A stretch of 64,000 nt of DNA from Holdemania sp. Marseille-P2844. GTDB taxonomy: Bacteria > Bacillota_I > Bacilli_A > Erysipelotrichales > Erysipelotrichaceae. The position numbers and the translations under genes were made by a program. Under the pieces are notes generated by a model. That model was not told where the DNA came from. It saw only the letters and a list, made by a program, of their open reading frames with translations, and made no database searches. The stretch lies in contig NZ_LT635450.1 in the NCBI RefSeq assembly GCF_900120005.1, forward strand, positions 1 to 64,000, read 5' to 3'. This document shows, piece by piece, positions 34,426 to 43,336 of this stretch (its first letter is position 1; every line of letters begins with the position of its first letter).

Positions 34426-34982
34426 TTACCGTTTTTCCCTATTGACAGTTTTTTTCAGATAACCATTCTGTGCGATTTCAGGCATTCTGTTGGTATTGCC
34501 ATGGACGCCGGAAAAAAGCATTCCAAGATCATAAAAACTGATATCATTGACAATCGCAAACTGATAATAGAACACTGCCTGCTCAAAGATCCGAAAATAA
34601 GCGTCTGCCGAAGCCATAAGGAGGGCACAGTCATAAACCTTATACTATTATAACGGATCAGCGGCAAATTCTGATCCGTTTTACGCCAGACAATAAAAGC
34701 GGCCGACGAAGGCTTTCAGCTTCGCGGAAAATGTCCAAAAATAAAGCGGGGGGAGCAAACACAAATCAACAACACTGTTTTGATTTTCAAAATCAGTGAA
34801 TGCAAATCGTCGTGCTGAACACAAGGGTTGCCATAATGATAGACATTGCGGCCCGGGCATCCTTCGTCACGGGCTTCATCCGAAGAAACATCTTCTGTCG
34901 GATAACCCGCATCCTTCTCCCCCTGATCAACGAGCTGGCGGATATTTTCCTTTGGACGACCGCCGCTCAGGATCACTAACAC
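34426..34982 (-). pseudogene. flavodoxin-family (NADPH-dependent FMN reductase) pseudogene
   Basis: Three minus-strand pieces line up with one flavodoxin-fold FMN reductase. The first is MLVILSGGRPKENIRQLVDQ to CVQHDDLHSL (34982 to about 34790). After a frameshift near 34745 comes PLYFWTFSAKLKAFVGRFYC (about 34690-34745). Beyond three in-frame stops, DCALLMASADAYFRIFEQAV to the tail (34640-34426) follows. These match the family order of phosphate loop, Cys-rich CVQxDD, PLYFWTxSAxLKAFxDR and C-terminal ALL..(S/G). The stops flank an inverted repeat (AACGGATCAG/CTGATCCGTT, 34653-34681). The gene is therefore broken and cannot make a full protein. Confidence 0.8.
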
Positions 34983-35252
34983 ATGTTTTATTTTGATCTC
35001 CCTTTCCTTTCTCGAATGCTTTTTATCGTGGAAATTCTATTATCGGTTCTTCCCTGATGAAGTACATACTTTTCTGATATATACCCTCCTTCAGAGAAGT
35101 GATATCCATGAGTATCGAATAAGTCAGCCGAAAAAAGCAATCGGTGTCAGATAGCCATCTGGTTATACTTTGACGATGATCGGAAGAAAATGGCGACTCA
35201 TCAAATTATATTATGTTGATTAGTTGAACATTAAAAAATCAGGTTTAACAAG

Positions 35253-35411
35253 TTGTATCGGAAAAGGGGAACGATTCTGTATGAAACCTTAAGCGGACTA
35301 TTAAAGAAAATGGAAAGAGACGCACTGATCCTGCGGCAAAAGTATCCGCAAATCCAGGTGAAGTTAGAGAACAGCCCACAGATAAAGGCCGTTCGCTCTA
35401 TCCAATCATAG
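35253..35411 (+). pseudogene. possible coding remnant
   Basis: A 52-codon frame, possibly starting at TTG 35253 after AACAAG, reads ETLSGLLKKMERDALILRQK near its middle and ends KAVRSIQS. It has protein-like composition (helical, charged) but no good ribosome binding site. I do not recognise it. Confidence 0.25.
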
Positions 35412-35510
35412 AAACAATGTGTCCATGGGGATTGATAGATCATGAACCAGCCTATAAGTCCACTCAGGCTGCGCCTGTCCTTTCAAAGAAAAGGCCTTCA
35501 ATCCAAAAAG

Positions 35511-35553
35511 AACAGGATGCCATGCAGAAATAATCATCTGCCTGTATCCTGTT
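35511..35553 (-). terminator. hairpin, probable terminator of the Nudix gene
   Basis: AACAGGAT and ATCCTGTT form the outer stem with GCAGA/TCTGC inside. On the minus strand CTTTTT follows. Confidence 0.6.
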
Positions 35554-35640
35554 TCCCATACTGTTTTTTTGTATATAGATTTGATTGAATTCTGGCGAAA
35601 TTTTTTAAGCAGACCTTATCTAAGAGGACAGGATTCATCT

Positions 35641-36117
35641 TCAATTTTGATCCAGTATCAATTCCACATGGTCCGGTAAGGTTCTGACATGGGTTTTGAC
35701 GAATTCCGGCTGAAAATTGAGATGACTTAATTCATTGAAAGCAACCCATTCAAAACGATGTTCTATTTGGCCTTCCCAACGGGAAAAAGAATTCATCGAC
35801 CGCAGCAAGGAGGATTTACGCAAGGAAACGAGAAAATAAAAACAGATTTCATGAAACCGCCGTTGGCTGGCCGCTTCCGTGAAGAACGCCTGCGTCACCC
35901 ATAACGGCCTTTCAATTACAGCCTGGATCCCGATTTCCTCTTGTAATTCACGAATCAATGCCTGTTGAGCTGTTTCATTCAGCTTTACGCGGCCGCCTGG
36001 CAAATAGGCATAAGGCAGTTTCTTATCCTTCATCACAAGCAGATTTTCACCGCAAAGCATCACCGCACAGGTCCTGACATTGAAACAGGATGTTCCGACA
36101 TCAAATGAAATATCCAT
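35641..36117 (-). CDS. Nudix hydrolase
   Basis: A 158-residue enzyme that hydrolyses nucleoside diphosphates linked to another group. The Nudix box GGRVKLNETAQQALIRELQE, then EIGI (about 41-64), has all the Glu residues of GX5EX7REUXEEXGU. The N-terminal strand VRTCAVMLCGENLLVMKDKK and the PGG turn are typical. The substrate is not predictable. The ATG at 36115-36117 is preferred because AGGAGG is 8 bases upstream; the ATG two codons earlier is too close to it. Confidence 0.92.
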   Translation of the reverse strand: MDISFDVGTSCFNVRTCAVMLCGENLLVMKDKKLPYAYLPGGRVKLNETAQQALIRELQEEIGIQAVIERPLWVTQAFFTEAASQRRFHEICFYFLVSLRKSSLLRSMNSFSRWEGQIEHRFEWVAFNELSHLNFQPEFVKTHVRTLPDHVELILDQN

Positions 36118-36335
36118 GTTCATCGCCTCCTGATTCTCAGGATAACGAATGCTCTGGAAAAACGCAAGCGGAATTCAGGAAAAGTCGTATTCTGATCCAA
36201 GTCAGAATTATCCGGTATAACCGTAATCGAACCGCAAATTCAGGGCGTAAATAAATCGTAAGATTTTTTCCAGCTTTCAAGAATTGACTTTCGCGTTAAA
36301 ACTGGAATAATGAATAACAGAAACAGGAGGGCTAT

Positions 36336-36968
36336 ATGTTTAGAAATCGCAAAAAACAAGAAGAACTGGATGATGAACCAGCATTCTTTGAAAACGTTGC
36401 AGCTCCTGCAACGGAAATGATACCCCAGCCAAAACAGGAGGAAGTGGAAAAAATGGAAAATAAGCAGACGATCAGCGCGGAGGAATCCGTATTAACCGAA
36501 GACGTAACGATCAACGGTGATCTGGAATGCGATTGCAGCCTGACGATTCTCGGTACCGTTAACGGCAGTGTGCATTGTGGCAAGGATCTGTTAGTGAAAG
36601 GCCAGATTAATGGCGATGTAACTGCGATGAATCTGGAATTGCGCAACGGTCAGATCGAAGGCAATGTGGTTTGCACGAATTCGTTAACCATGGATCGGGA
36701 GTGCAGCATCCGCGGCAATGTTAGCGCCGGGGAATGTCTGACCGACGGTCAGATCTATGGTAATCTGATGATTGCGGAAGACCTGCATGTTCAGAAAAAC
36801 GCCTGGATTGAAGGCGATATCACAGCGAAACAGTTCAGTGTGCTGCAAGGTGCGCATCTGGAAAGCAAGATCGTCATGATCGAGCAGGCTGCTGCGGAAG
36901 AAACTGCCGAAGAAAAGGAAATCGAAGAAGTTTTCCAAACGGCGGACGAGGAAGAAGCATCTAATTAA
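36336..36968 (+). CDS. bactofilin-like polymer-forming protein
   Basis: The protein has 210 residues. The central bactofilin domain (about 50-180) is a run of short beta repeats with spaced Gly and hydrophobic residues (VTINGDLECDCSLTILGTVN, GQINGDV, GQIEGNV, GQIYGNL, AWIEGDI). It probably forms a beta helix that polymerises without nucleotide. The N-terminus (1-48) is charged and disordered and the C-terminus is Glu-rich. The start follows AGGAGG. It is a lone gene with a UUCG terminator. A role in cell shape or envelope organisation is inferred from the family. Confidence 0.88.
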   Translation: MFRNRKKQEELDDEPAFFENVAAPATEMIPQPKQEEVEKMENKQTISAEESVLTEDVTINGDLECDCSLTILGTVNGSVHCGKDLLVKGQINGDVTAMNLELRNGQIEGNVVCTNSLTMDRECSIRGNVSAGECLTDGQIYGNLMIAEDLHVQKNAWIEGDITAKQFSVLQGAHLESKIVMIEQAAAEETAEEKEIEEVFQTADEEEASN

Positions 36969-36972
36969 CCTA

Positions 36973-36997
36973 AAGGCACGCTTCGGCGTGCCTTTTC
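36973..36997 (+). terminator. UUCG-loop terminator of the bactofilin gene
   Basis: AAGGCACGC-TTCG-GCGTGCCTT followed by TT. Confidence 0.92.
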
Positions 36998-37144
36998 CTT
37001 AGCTTTTTTAATTTTAAAGATTTTGAAACTGGAAAATAGTTTAACGGTATTGAAAGAAGGTGGAATACCACTGAGAGATTCTTCATATTCTACCGGTATT
37101 TTACTCCTCTTCTCTCACTTCATTACAGCATCAAAAAAAGAAAT

Positions 37145-38179
37145 TCATGCGTAATTTTTTATCTTCTCCGCAATCTGTTCCGCAGTCAATTCAGGATAGT
37201 TTTCATGACAGGAAAATATCTGTCGGATTACAGTTTCATCTTCATCTAAAATCTCCGCAATTTCTGAAATGGGCTTGCCTTTTTTCATATTTTTCAGCAC
37301 CAGTTTAATGACTTTGCATAATTCGCCTCGTTCCAAACCTCGTTCCATGCCCTGTTCCAGCCATTCCCGCTGACGATCCGCTCTTTCCAGTTCCGCCATG
37401 ATCGCCTTCGTTTCTCTGAAATAAGCTTCAAAGTCCATCGTCATCTCACTCATCTTCCTGACCACCTTTCTGAGATTCTCATCTTGATTACAAATCTGCT
37501 CGATCCATTCCCGCTTTTCCGGTTTCGCCAGGTTTCCATACAAGATTGCCCACCGTTCCAGTCCGCTCAGTTTCCAAACCGGCTTCGCCGTCAGATAATC
37601 GGTTCTTCCTGTCTCCATAATACTCAAATGAGTTATTTGTGTCAAGGGGATCTGCATTGTTCTTAAACTCATTTCCGTCTCATCCGTCACAATCCCGGAT
37701 CGGGGGAAAAACGGATAATCCGCGATCAGGATCAGCCACGCCGCTTTCATCTGTCCATATTCCTTCCCCCGCAGCTTCTGTCCCGCTAAAAGCCGGGCCA
37801 GGTAATACTGCATCCGCTTCATGATCGTTTTAAAATCGCCATGCCGCTGCGATTCGATCACAAAGAAGATTTCGTCATTGATGATCCCATGGATATCGTA
37901 ACGGATGGCTTTCTGGTCCGCGTGATCTACACGGGCTTCCTGCGCCTCAACGGTCAGCGAACGAATCGTGCAGTAATTCCATTGCGACAAAAAACAAGTC
38001 AGCGCTTCGGTATCTTCAGGATTGCCCAAGACAGACTTCAGGATCCAGTCGGTGAGAATGGACGACTTCGATACGGACGGCTGTATTCCGATATTTTGAT
38101 CTCCCTTTTCTTCGGTACGCCATCTCGTTGGTCTGTACCCCGCTTTGTCTTCATGAATCTGGTTGGCTTCAACGATCAT
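37145..38179 (-). CDS. Rpn family recombination-promoting nuclease
   Basis: A 344-residue protein of the Rpn/PD-(D/E)XK nuclease-transposase family. The nuclease core is at about 25-230: RYDIHGIINDEIFFVIESQRH supplies the Asp and the E-x-Q pair, and KRMQYYLARLLAGQ follows. The C-terminal segment (about 270-344) has charged helices and an EIAEILDEDETVIRQIF repeat-like motif. Such proteins often sit in accessory DNA and show phase variation or horizontal spread. The ATG at 38179 is chosen for its 9-base spacing to GGGAG. No inverted repeats flank it, so it is not a complete insertion sequence. Confidence 0.85.
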   Translation of the reverse strand: MIVEANQIHEDKAGYRPTRWRTEEKGDQNIGIQPSVSKSSILTDWILKSVLGNPEDTEALTCFLSQWNYCTIRSLTVEAQEARVDHADQKAIRYDIHGIINDEIFFVIESQRHGDFKTIMKRMQYYLARLLAGQKLRGKEYGQMKAAWLILIADYPFFPRSGIVTDETEMSLRTMQIPLTQITHLSIMETGRTDYLTAKPVWKLSGLERWAILYGNLAKPEKREWIEQICNQDENLRKVVRKMSEMTMDFEAYFRETKAIMAELERADRQREWLEQGMERGLERGELCKVIKLVLKNMKKGKPISEIAEILDEDETVIRQIFSCHENYPELTAEQIAEKIKNYA

Positions 38180-38469
38180 TTCTTTCATCTCCCATCACTT
38201 CTAATATTGCGGTTTTTTTGAAAAAGCCCCGCTCATTTCGATGAAATTTGATAAATATTAACAAATTTTGAAGAAAGTAATGAAACTATTTTCAATAGTT
38301 ACTCCTTGAAGGTAATCTCCTGCCCTCCCTCCAGCAGGAAAACAAAAAAGCGGCTCCAACGATGTCCGCTCTGCCTCCTTGAAGCGAGAGGCCGGTTTCA
38401 TTCGATAAAGCCACTTTTTTACGATTATCTAATATTACGGTGAAATGCTATCCGATCAGGAAAATCCGC
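38180..38469. other. intergenic region with large bidirectional hairpin
   Basis: AAAAAAGCGGCT (38344-38355) and AGCCACTTTTTT (38409-38420) can pair over a long loop that has its own GCCTC/GAGGC stem. It follows the PatB-like gene and probably ends the aspartate operon. No gene is seen. Confidence 0.55.
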
Positions 38470-39663
38470 TTATGCGGCGGCGGAGTCCTTTTCGTAAGCC
38501 TGCGCCATCCGGGCCAGACTCTCTTCCAACAAAGACGTCGGACAAGCCAGGTTGATCCGCTCGAAGCCGCTGCCTTCCTCACCGAACAAATACCCTTCGT
38601 CCAAGAACAACAGCGCTTTCTTTGTCATGAATTCTTCCTGTTCGTTTTGATCCGCGAAATAAGCCCGCAGATCCACCCATAACAGATATGTTCCTTCCAG
38701 CGGAGATACAATCGCCTTCGGGAAATGGCTGGCGAAGAATTCGACAGCCGTTTTACGGTTGGTTTCCAACAACCCCAGCAGCTCATCCAGCCAGCCCTCG
38801 CAATGACGATATGCCAGTGTCGCCGCTTCATAGGCCATGATGTTCAGATGACCGTTGATATAACTGCTCATCGTGGCCTTGTAGGCTGCGCGCAGCTCAG
38901 CGTTGGGAATCACGATATTCGAGCACTGCATCCCCGCCAGATTGAACGTCTTCGAGACCGACGTGCAGACGATCATGCGGTCGCTCAATTCCGGCGACAA
39001 CGAAGCGAAGACGGTATGCTCGTAACCTGGCAGAATCAGATCGAAATGAATCTCATCGGAAACGATCAGAACGTCGTGTTTCAGACACAGTTCGCCGACC
39101 CGCGTCAGTTCCGCCTTCGTCCAGACGCGGCCGATCGGATTATGCGGACTGCAGAAGATCAACATTTTCACTTCCGGATCGGCCAGCTTGGCTTCCAGAT
39201 CGTCAAAATTGATCGAATATACGCCTTCCTGATTGATCAGACTGCTGGTCACCGGCGTGCAGCCGCAGGCTTCAATCGTCTTTTTAAACGGATAGTAGAC
39301 CGGTGTGAGGATCGCAATCTTTTCACCCGGTTTTACAAACGCGCGGACGGCGACGTTGATGGCCGTGACGACGCCCGGAAGCAGAACCAGCCACTCTTTT
39401 TCGATTGTCCAATGATGGCGGCGCTGCATCCAGTTCACCGTTTCCGTGTAGTAATCTTCACCGGCGTCGGTATAGCCTAAGATCCGGTGATCGAGAAACT
39501 GTTTCAGACCTTCAATGATCTCCGGCGGATTCATTAATTCCATATCCGCGACGGATAACGGAACGATTCCCTCCGGCACTTCCGGGTTTTGCTTACGCAT
39601 CCCTTTCCACTTGCTGGAATTCTGGGACTGTCGGTTGATTCGAGTTGTGAAATCATAGCTCAT
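38470..39663 (-). CDS. PatB/MalY-type PLP-dependent C-S lyase
   Basis: A 397-residue fold-type I PLP enzyme. The PLP lysine is in CTSVSKTFNLAGMQ (about 233), with IFCSPHNPIGRVW and VSDEIHFDLI placing cofactor contacts. The PLSVADMEL segment near residue 40 is typical of the PatB/MalY cystathionine beta-lyase branch. It would cleave cystathionine or cysteine to pyruvate, ammonia and a thiol or sulfide. The ATG at 39663 follows GGGGG by 8 bases. It is the last gene of the aspartate operon, 56 bases after the malic enzyme. An aminotransferase role is less likely. Confidence 0.88.
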   Translation of the reverse strand: MSYDFTTRINRQSQNSSKWKGMRKQNPEVPEGIVPLSVADMELMNPPEIIEGLKQFLDHRILGYTDAGEDYYTETVNWMQRRHHWTIEKEWLVLLPGVVTAINVAVRAFVKPGEKIAILTPVYYPFKKTIEACGCTPVTSSLINQEGVYSINFDDLEAKLADPEVKMLIFCSPHNPIGRVWTKAELTRVGELCLKHDVLIVSDEIHFDLILPGYEHTVFASLSPELSDRMIVCTSVSKTFNLAGMQCSNIVIPNAELRAAYKATMSSYINGHLNIMAYEAATLAYRHCEGWLDELLGLLETNRKTAVEFFASHFPKAIVSPLEGTYLLWVDLRAYFADQNEQEEFMTKKALLFLDEGYLFGEEGSGFERINLACPTSLLEESLARMAQAYEKDSAAA

Positions 39664-39719
39664 ACTCATTACCCCCACTTTCTGACTTCAGCTTACAACC
39701 AGGACTTGAAACACAGAAC

Positions 39720-40898
39720 TTATTTCCGGATATAACCGCTCTTGATGCAGGCTTCTCTGACCGCTTTGGAAACAGCCGGGACAACGCGGGAATCAAACGG
39801 CGATGGAATGATGTATTCTTCCGTCAGTTCCTCCGCCGGAATCAGATCGGCGATCGCCTGAGCGGCCGCAATCTTGACGTCCTCGGTAATCTGGGTCGCT
39901 TTCGCATCCAATGCCCCGCGGAAAATGCTCGGGAAGGCTAACAGGTTGTTGACCTGATTCGGGAAATCGGAACGGCCGGTCGCGGCGATCAGCGCTCCGC
40001 CCTTTTTCGCTTCATAGTAATCAATTTCCGGTGTCGGGTTCGCTAAAGCGACGATGAAGCAATCTTTGTTCATCGTGGCGATGTCTTCCTTCGTCAACAG
40101 GTTGCCCTTGGAAACGCCGATGAACACATCCGCGCCGACTAACGCCGCCTTTAAGTCCGCCGGACTTTCGCCATGCAGATTGGTGTATTCGAGCAGCTCC
40201 TGCTTCAGCGGGTTGTAGCTGTCCTTTTTATCCGGATGCAATACGCCCTTGGAATCAAACGCCAGAATGTTCTTGAAACCGTAGTTGTACATCATCTTGA
40301 TAATCGAGCTGCCGGCCGCGCCGACGCCGTTGACGATGACCTTCATGTCTTCCGGCTTTCTGCCTGTTAACCGCAGACCGTTGATCAGTGCCGCCAGAAC
40401 GACGATCGCCGTACCATGCTGATCATCATGGAAAACCGGGATGTTCAGTTCTTCAATCAAACGCCGTTCGATCTCCACGCAGCGCGGAGCGCTGATGTCT
40501 TCCAGATTGATCGCGCCCAGGCCCGGGGAAATCAGCTTGCAGACCTTGATGATGTCTTCCGGATCCTTGGAATCCACGCAGATTGGGAACGCGTCCAGCC
40601 CGGCGAAGCGGTGCATCAATAACGCCTTACCTTCCATGACCGGCAGACCGGCGACCGCGCCGATATCGCCTAAGCCCAGCACCGCAGTACCGTCGGTGAC
40701 AACCGCAACAGTGTTGCCCTTGCCGGTATAGCGGTAGGCATTTTCCGGATCTTTGTTGATTTCCAGACACGGCTGAGCGACGCCCGGCGTGTAGGCCAGC
40801 GTCAGATCTTCCGGTGTTTCGCAGGGAACCTTCGGTTCGATGGATAATTTGCCATGGTGCAGTTCGTGCAGTTTCAGTGCGTCTTCATAAACAGTCAT
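39720..40898 (-). CDS. malic enzyme, NAD(P)-dependent
   Basis: A 392-residue short-form malic enzyme that oxidatively decarboxylates malate to pyruvate. Recognisable parts are AYTPGVAQPC (about 33-42), VVTDGTAVLGLGDIGA (nucleotide and substrate region), HDDQHGTA, and the NAD-binding GVGAAGSSIIKM. Its ribosome binding site GTGGAGGG lies in the last codons of aspA, and the start is 4 bases past the aspA stop, which suggests coupling. In the operon it completes aspartate to pyruvate. Confidence 0.95.
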   Translation of the reverse strand: MTVYEDALKLHELHHGKLSIEPKVPCETPEDLTLAYTPGVAQPCLEINKDPENAYRYTGKGNTVAVVTDGTAVLGLGDIGAVAGLPVMEGKALLMHRFAGLDAFPICVDSKDPEDIIKVCKLISPGLGAINLEDISAPRCVEIERRLIEELNIPVFHDDQHGTAIVVLAALINGLRLTGRKPEDMKVIVNGVGAAGSSIIKMMYNYGFKNILAFDSKGVLHPDKKDSYNPLKQELLEYTNLHGESPADLKAALVGADVFIGVSKGNLLTKEDIATMNKDCFIVALANPTPEIDYYEAKKGGALIAATGRSDFPNQVNNLLAFPSIFRGALDAKATQITEDVKIAAAQAIADLIPAEELTEEYIIPSPFDSRVVPAVSKAVREACIKSGYIRK

Positions 40899-40902
40899 TG
40901 TG

Positions 40903-42366
40903 TTATCCCTCCACTTTTTCTTTCTTCTTATTTTTGGCTAAACGTTTCTTGCCCGGAATGCCCGGCTTGGTCATTTCCTGAACGTCCATGATGATTTCCA
41001 GGTCATGCTCGGTAATCAATCCGCTTTCCAGCAGCACCTCGCGCAGCGTGCGGTTTTCGATCAGCGCCTGCTTGGCGATCCGGCTGGCATTGGCGTAGCC
41101 GATATGCGGGGCAAAGGCCGTGATCGGGGAAACCGAGCGTTCAACGAAGAACAGGCAGTTTTCCTTATTCGCCTTAATGCCGTCGATCGCGTTCAGACGC
41201 AGCGTATGGCAGGCGTTAGCCATAATCTCAATCGACTCGAACAGATTCTTAAACAGCACCGGTTCGAAGACGTTCAGCTCCAGCTGTCCGGCTTCCGCCG
41301 CCTTGGCGATCGTCACGTCGTTGCCGATGACGTTGAAGCAAGCCTGGTTGCAGACCTCGGCGATGACCGGATTGACCTTGCCCGGCATGATCGAGCTGCC
41401 CGGCTGCCGGTCCGGCAGCTTGATTTCCGCTAAGCCGGCTTTCGGCCCGGAGGCCATCATTCGCAAATCGTTGCACATCTTGGACAGATTGACTGCCAGC
41501 ACCTTCAGCGCGCCGGAGGCAAACGCCAGCGTATCGCAGTTGCGGGTGCCGTCGACCAGATCCTTGGCGGAGCTGAGCGTGATGCCGCTGATTTCTGAAA
41601 GCACAGGCACGATCATCTTCTTGTATTTTTCATCGGCATTCAAGCCTGTGCCGACAGCCGTCGCGCCCATATTGACGGCCTTCAGATCATTGAAGGCGAC
41701 ACGGATTCGCTTGATATCGCGGCCGACCATCGTCGCATAGGCATGAAATTCCTGACCTAAACGAATCGGAACGGCGTCCTGCAGGTGTGTCCGGCCCATC
41801 TTGATCACGCCGTCGAATTCCTTCGCTTTTTTAAGCAGGGAATGCTGCAGCTCGGTCAATTCGTTTAACAGCACCTCGACCAAAGCCAGCGCCGTCAGAC
41901 GGCCGGCGGTCGGGAAGACGTCGTTGGTCGACTGACCGAAGTTGATATGATCGTTCGGATGGATATAATCATAGACGCCGATCTCGCGGCCGGCCAGCTG
42001 CGCGGCCCGGTTGGCGATGACTTCGTTGGCGTTCATGTTGAACGACGTGCCCGCCCCGCCCTGGATACAGTCGGTGATAAACCACTGATCCAGCTTGCCA
42101 GCGATGACCTCGTCGCACGCCTCGGTGATATACTTCAGACGTTCATCATCCAGAAATCCGCACTGGTTGTTGCAGTAGGCGCTGGCTTTTTTGACCTTGC
42201 CGATCGAGCGGATCATCTGCGTATGCATCCGCCGGCCGGTGATCTGGAAATTGGTCATGGCCCGCTGTGTCTGCGCGCCGTAGAGGGCCTCTTTCGGGAC
42301 TTCGATTTCGCCCAGTGAATCATGTTCCCACCGGAACTGTTCCGGGGTTTGTTCTGTTGCGTTCAT
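40903..42366 (-). CDS. aspA: aspartate ammonia-lyase (aspartase)
   Basis: A 487-residue member of the aspartase/fumarase superfamily that converts aspartate to fumarate and ammonia. The superfamily signature loop GSSIMPGKVNPV (about 320) is present, along with TDCIQGGAGTSFNMNANEVIANRA, INFGQSTND and GRTHLQDAVPI. The KVNP-type loop and TDCIQGGAGTS match aspartases better than class II fumarase, and class I fumarase genes are next to it. The start ATG at 42366 overlaps the DUF523 stop (ATGA). Upstream GTG 42399 lies inside the previous gene. The Lys-rich tail (KKRLAKNKKKEKVEG) is an oddity. Confidence 0.93.
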   Translation of the reverse strand: MNATEQTPEQFRWEHDSLGEIEVPKEALYGAQTQRAMTNFQITGRRMHTQMIRSIGKVKKASAYCNNQCGFLDDERLKYITEACDEVIAGKLDQWFITDCIQGGAGTSFNMNANEVIANRAAQLAGREIGVYDYIHPNDHINFGQSTNDVFPTAGRLTALALVEVLLNELTELQHSLLKKAKEFDGVIKMGRTHLQDAVPIRLGQEFHAYATMVGRDIKRIRVAFNDLKAVNMGATAVGTGLNADEKYKKMIVPVLSEISGITLSSAKDLVDGTRNCDTLAFASGALKVLAVNLSKMCNDLRMMASGPKAGLAEIKLPDRQPGSSIMPGKVNPVIAEVCNQACFNVIGNDVTIAKAAEAGQLELNVFEPVLFKNLFESIEIMANACHTLRLNAIDGIKANKENCLFFVERSVSPITAFAPHIGYANASRIAKQALIENRTLREVLLESGLITEHDLEIIMDVQEMTKPGIPGKKRLAKNKKKEKVEG

Positions 42367-42806
42367 GCTTTTTGTGAATTCTCCTTTTCTTCTTGCCACT
42401 CATCTTCCGTGAACACCCGGACGCCGTTTTGGATCAACAGCTCGGTTGTCAAACCGTGGCCTTCCCTCAGCGTGCGGGTGAAACTTCCATCATAAATCAA
42501 ACCTTTGCCGCAGGAGGGACTTTTGGCTTTCAGCACCGCCAGCGTGATATGATGTTTCTGAATCAGCGCCAGCGCGGCTTCGGCGCCCTTGCGGTACTCG
42601 GCAGTGCAGTCCTTACCGGACTGCGTGCAGATCTGGCAGCCCTGGCGTTCGCACGGATCGCGCGGGATGCCCAGTCCGCCCAGCACTTCCGGACAGATCG
42701 CCACGGCTTCCCCGCGTTCAACCATTTCCTTCAGCGCTTGCACGGTATTGGCCTTGCCGTCATAGCGGCAGGCCCTCCCCGCCAGACAGGCGCTGACGGC
42801 GATCAT
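42363..42806 (-). CDS. DUF523 family protein
   Basis: A 147-residue Cys-rich protein with the family blocks VSACLAGRACRYDG (Cys7, Cys13), AICPEVLGGLGIPR, and KAKSPSCGKGLIYDG. The four or more conserved Cys suggest metal or sulfide handling, but the function is not established. It overlaps both neighbours by ATGA, fumB before and aspA after, so it is tightly coupled to aspartate and fumarate catabolism. That placement is the main hint of its role. Confidence 0.88.
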   Translation of the reverse strand: MIAVSACLAGRACRYDGKANTVQALKEMVERGEAVAICPEVLGGLGIPRDPCERQGCQICTQSGKDCTAEYRKGAEAALALIQKHHITLAVLKAKSPSCGKGLIYDGSFTRTLREGHGLTTELLIQNGVRVFTEDEWQEEKENSQKA

Positions 42807-43336
42807 TCAAAATCCTCAGCGTACAGATCGTTTCCCTGACTGTCGAAGCAGACGAAGACCGGGAAATCCTCGACCTCCAGCCGCCGGATCGCTTCGCTTT
42901 GTAAATCCTCAAACGCGATCGTTTCGGCTTTTTTCACGCGCAGGCCCAACAACGCGCCGGCTCCCCCAACCGCGGCGAAATAGACCGCCTGATTGCGGAT
43001 AATCGCCTGCTTGACCGCATCGCTGCGCTTGCCCTTGCCGATCATACCGGCCAGGCCCAGATCCAGCAGCTGTGGGGTATAGACGTCCATGCGCGTCGCC
43101 GTGGTCGGGCCGGCGCTGCCAAAGGTCATCCCCGGAGGCGTCTGGGTCGGACCAACATAATAAATAATCTGATCCTTCAGATCAAACGGCAGCGGTGCTC
43201 CGGCGTCCAGCAGCTCCTTCATCCGTTTGTGCGCCGCATCCCGCGCCGTATAGATCACGCCGCTTAACAGCACCTGTTCCCCTGCGCGCAGGGACCGGCG
43301 GTCTTCCATCGTTAACGGCAGTTGAATTTTCTTCAT
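42803..43336 (-). CDS. class I fumarate hydratase, beta subunit
   Basis: A 177-residue C-terminal half of the Fe-S fumarase or L(+)-tartrate dehydratase. Family blocks are LLSGVIYTARDAAHKRM, IIYYVGPTQTPPG, FGSAGPTTATRMD, and IGKGKRS (about 105-111). With the alpha subunit encoded just before it, this hydrates fumarate to malate. It starts on the last base of the alpha gene stop (overlapping) and ends overlapping DUF523 by four bases. FumA/FumB-type and tartrate dehydratase subunits are hard to tell apart, but aspartase in the operon favours fumarate. Confidence 0.92.
   Translation of the reverse strand: MKKIQLPLTMEDRRSLRAGEQVLLSGVIYTARDAAHKRMKELLDAGAPLPFDLKDQIIYYVGPTQTPPGMTFGSAGPTTATRMDVYTPQLLDLGLAGMIGKGKRSDAVKQAIIRNQAVYFAAVGGAGALLGLRVKKAETIAFEDLQSEAIRRLEVEDFPVFVCFDSQGNDLYAEDFE

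Larger units (their letters stand above)
34275..35640. other. decayed AT-rich region between LysR and Nudix genes
   Basis: Apart from the flavodoxin-family pseudogene (34426-34982), a doubtful short frame (35253-35411) and a hairpin (35511-35553), the 1.4 kb holds no intact gene. Base composition is more A+T rich than in neighbouring genes. It looks like a site of gene loss or old insertions. Confidence 0.6.

Noticed and set aside
37145-38179. Rpn gene as part of a complete insertion sequence.
   Set aside because: No terminal inverted repeats or target-site duplication could be seen around it.
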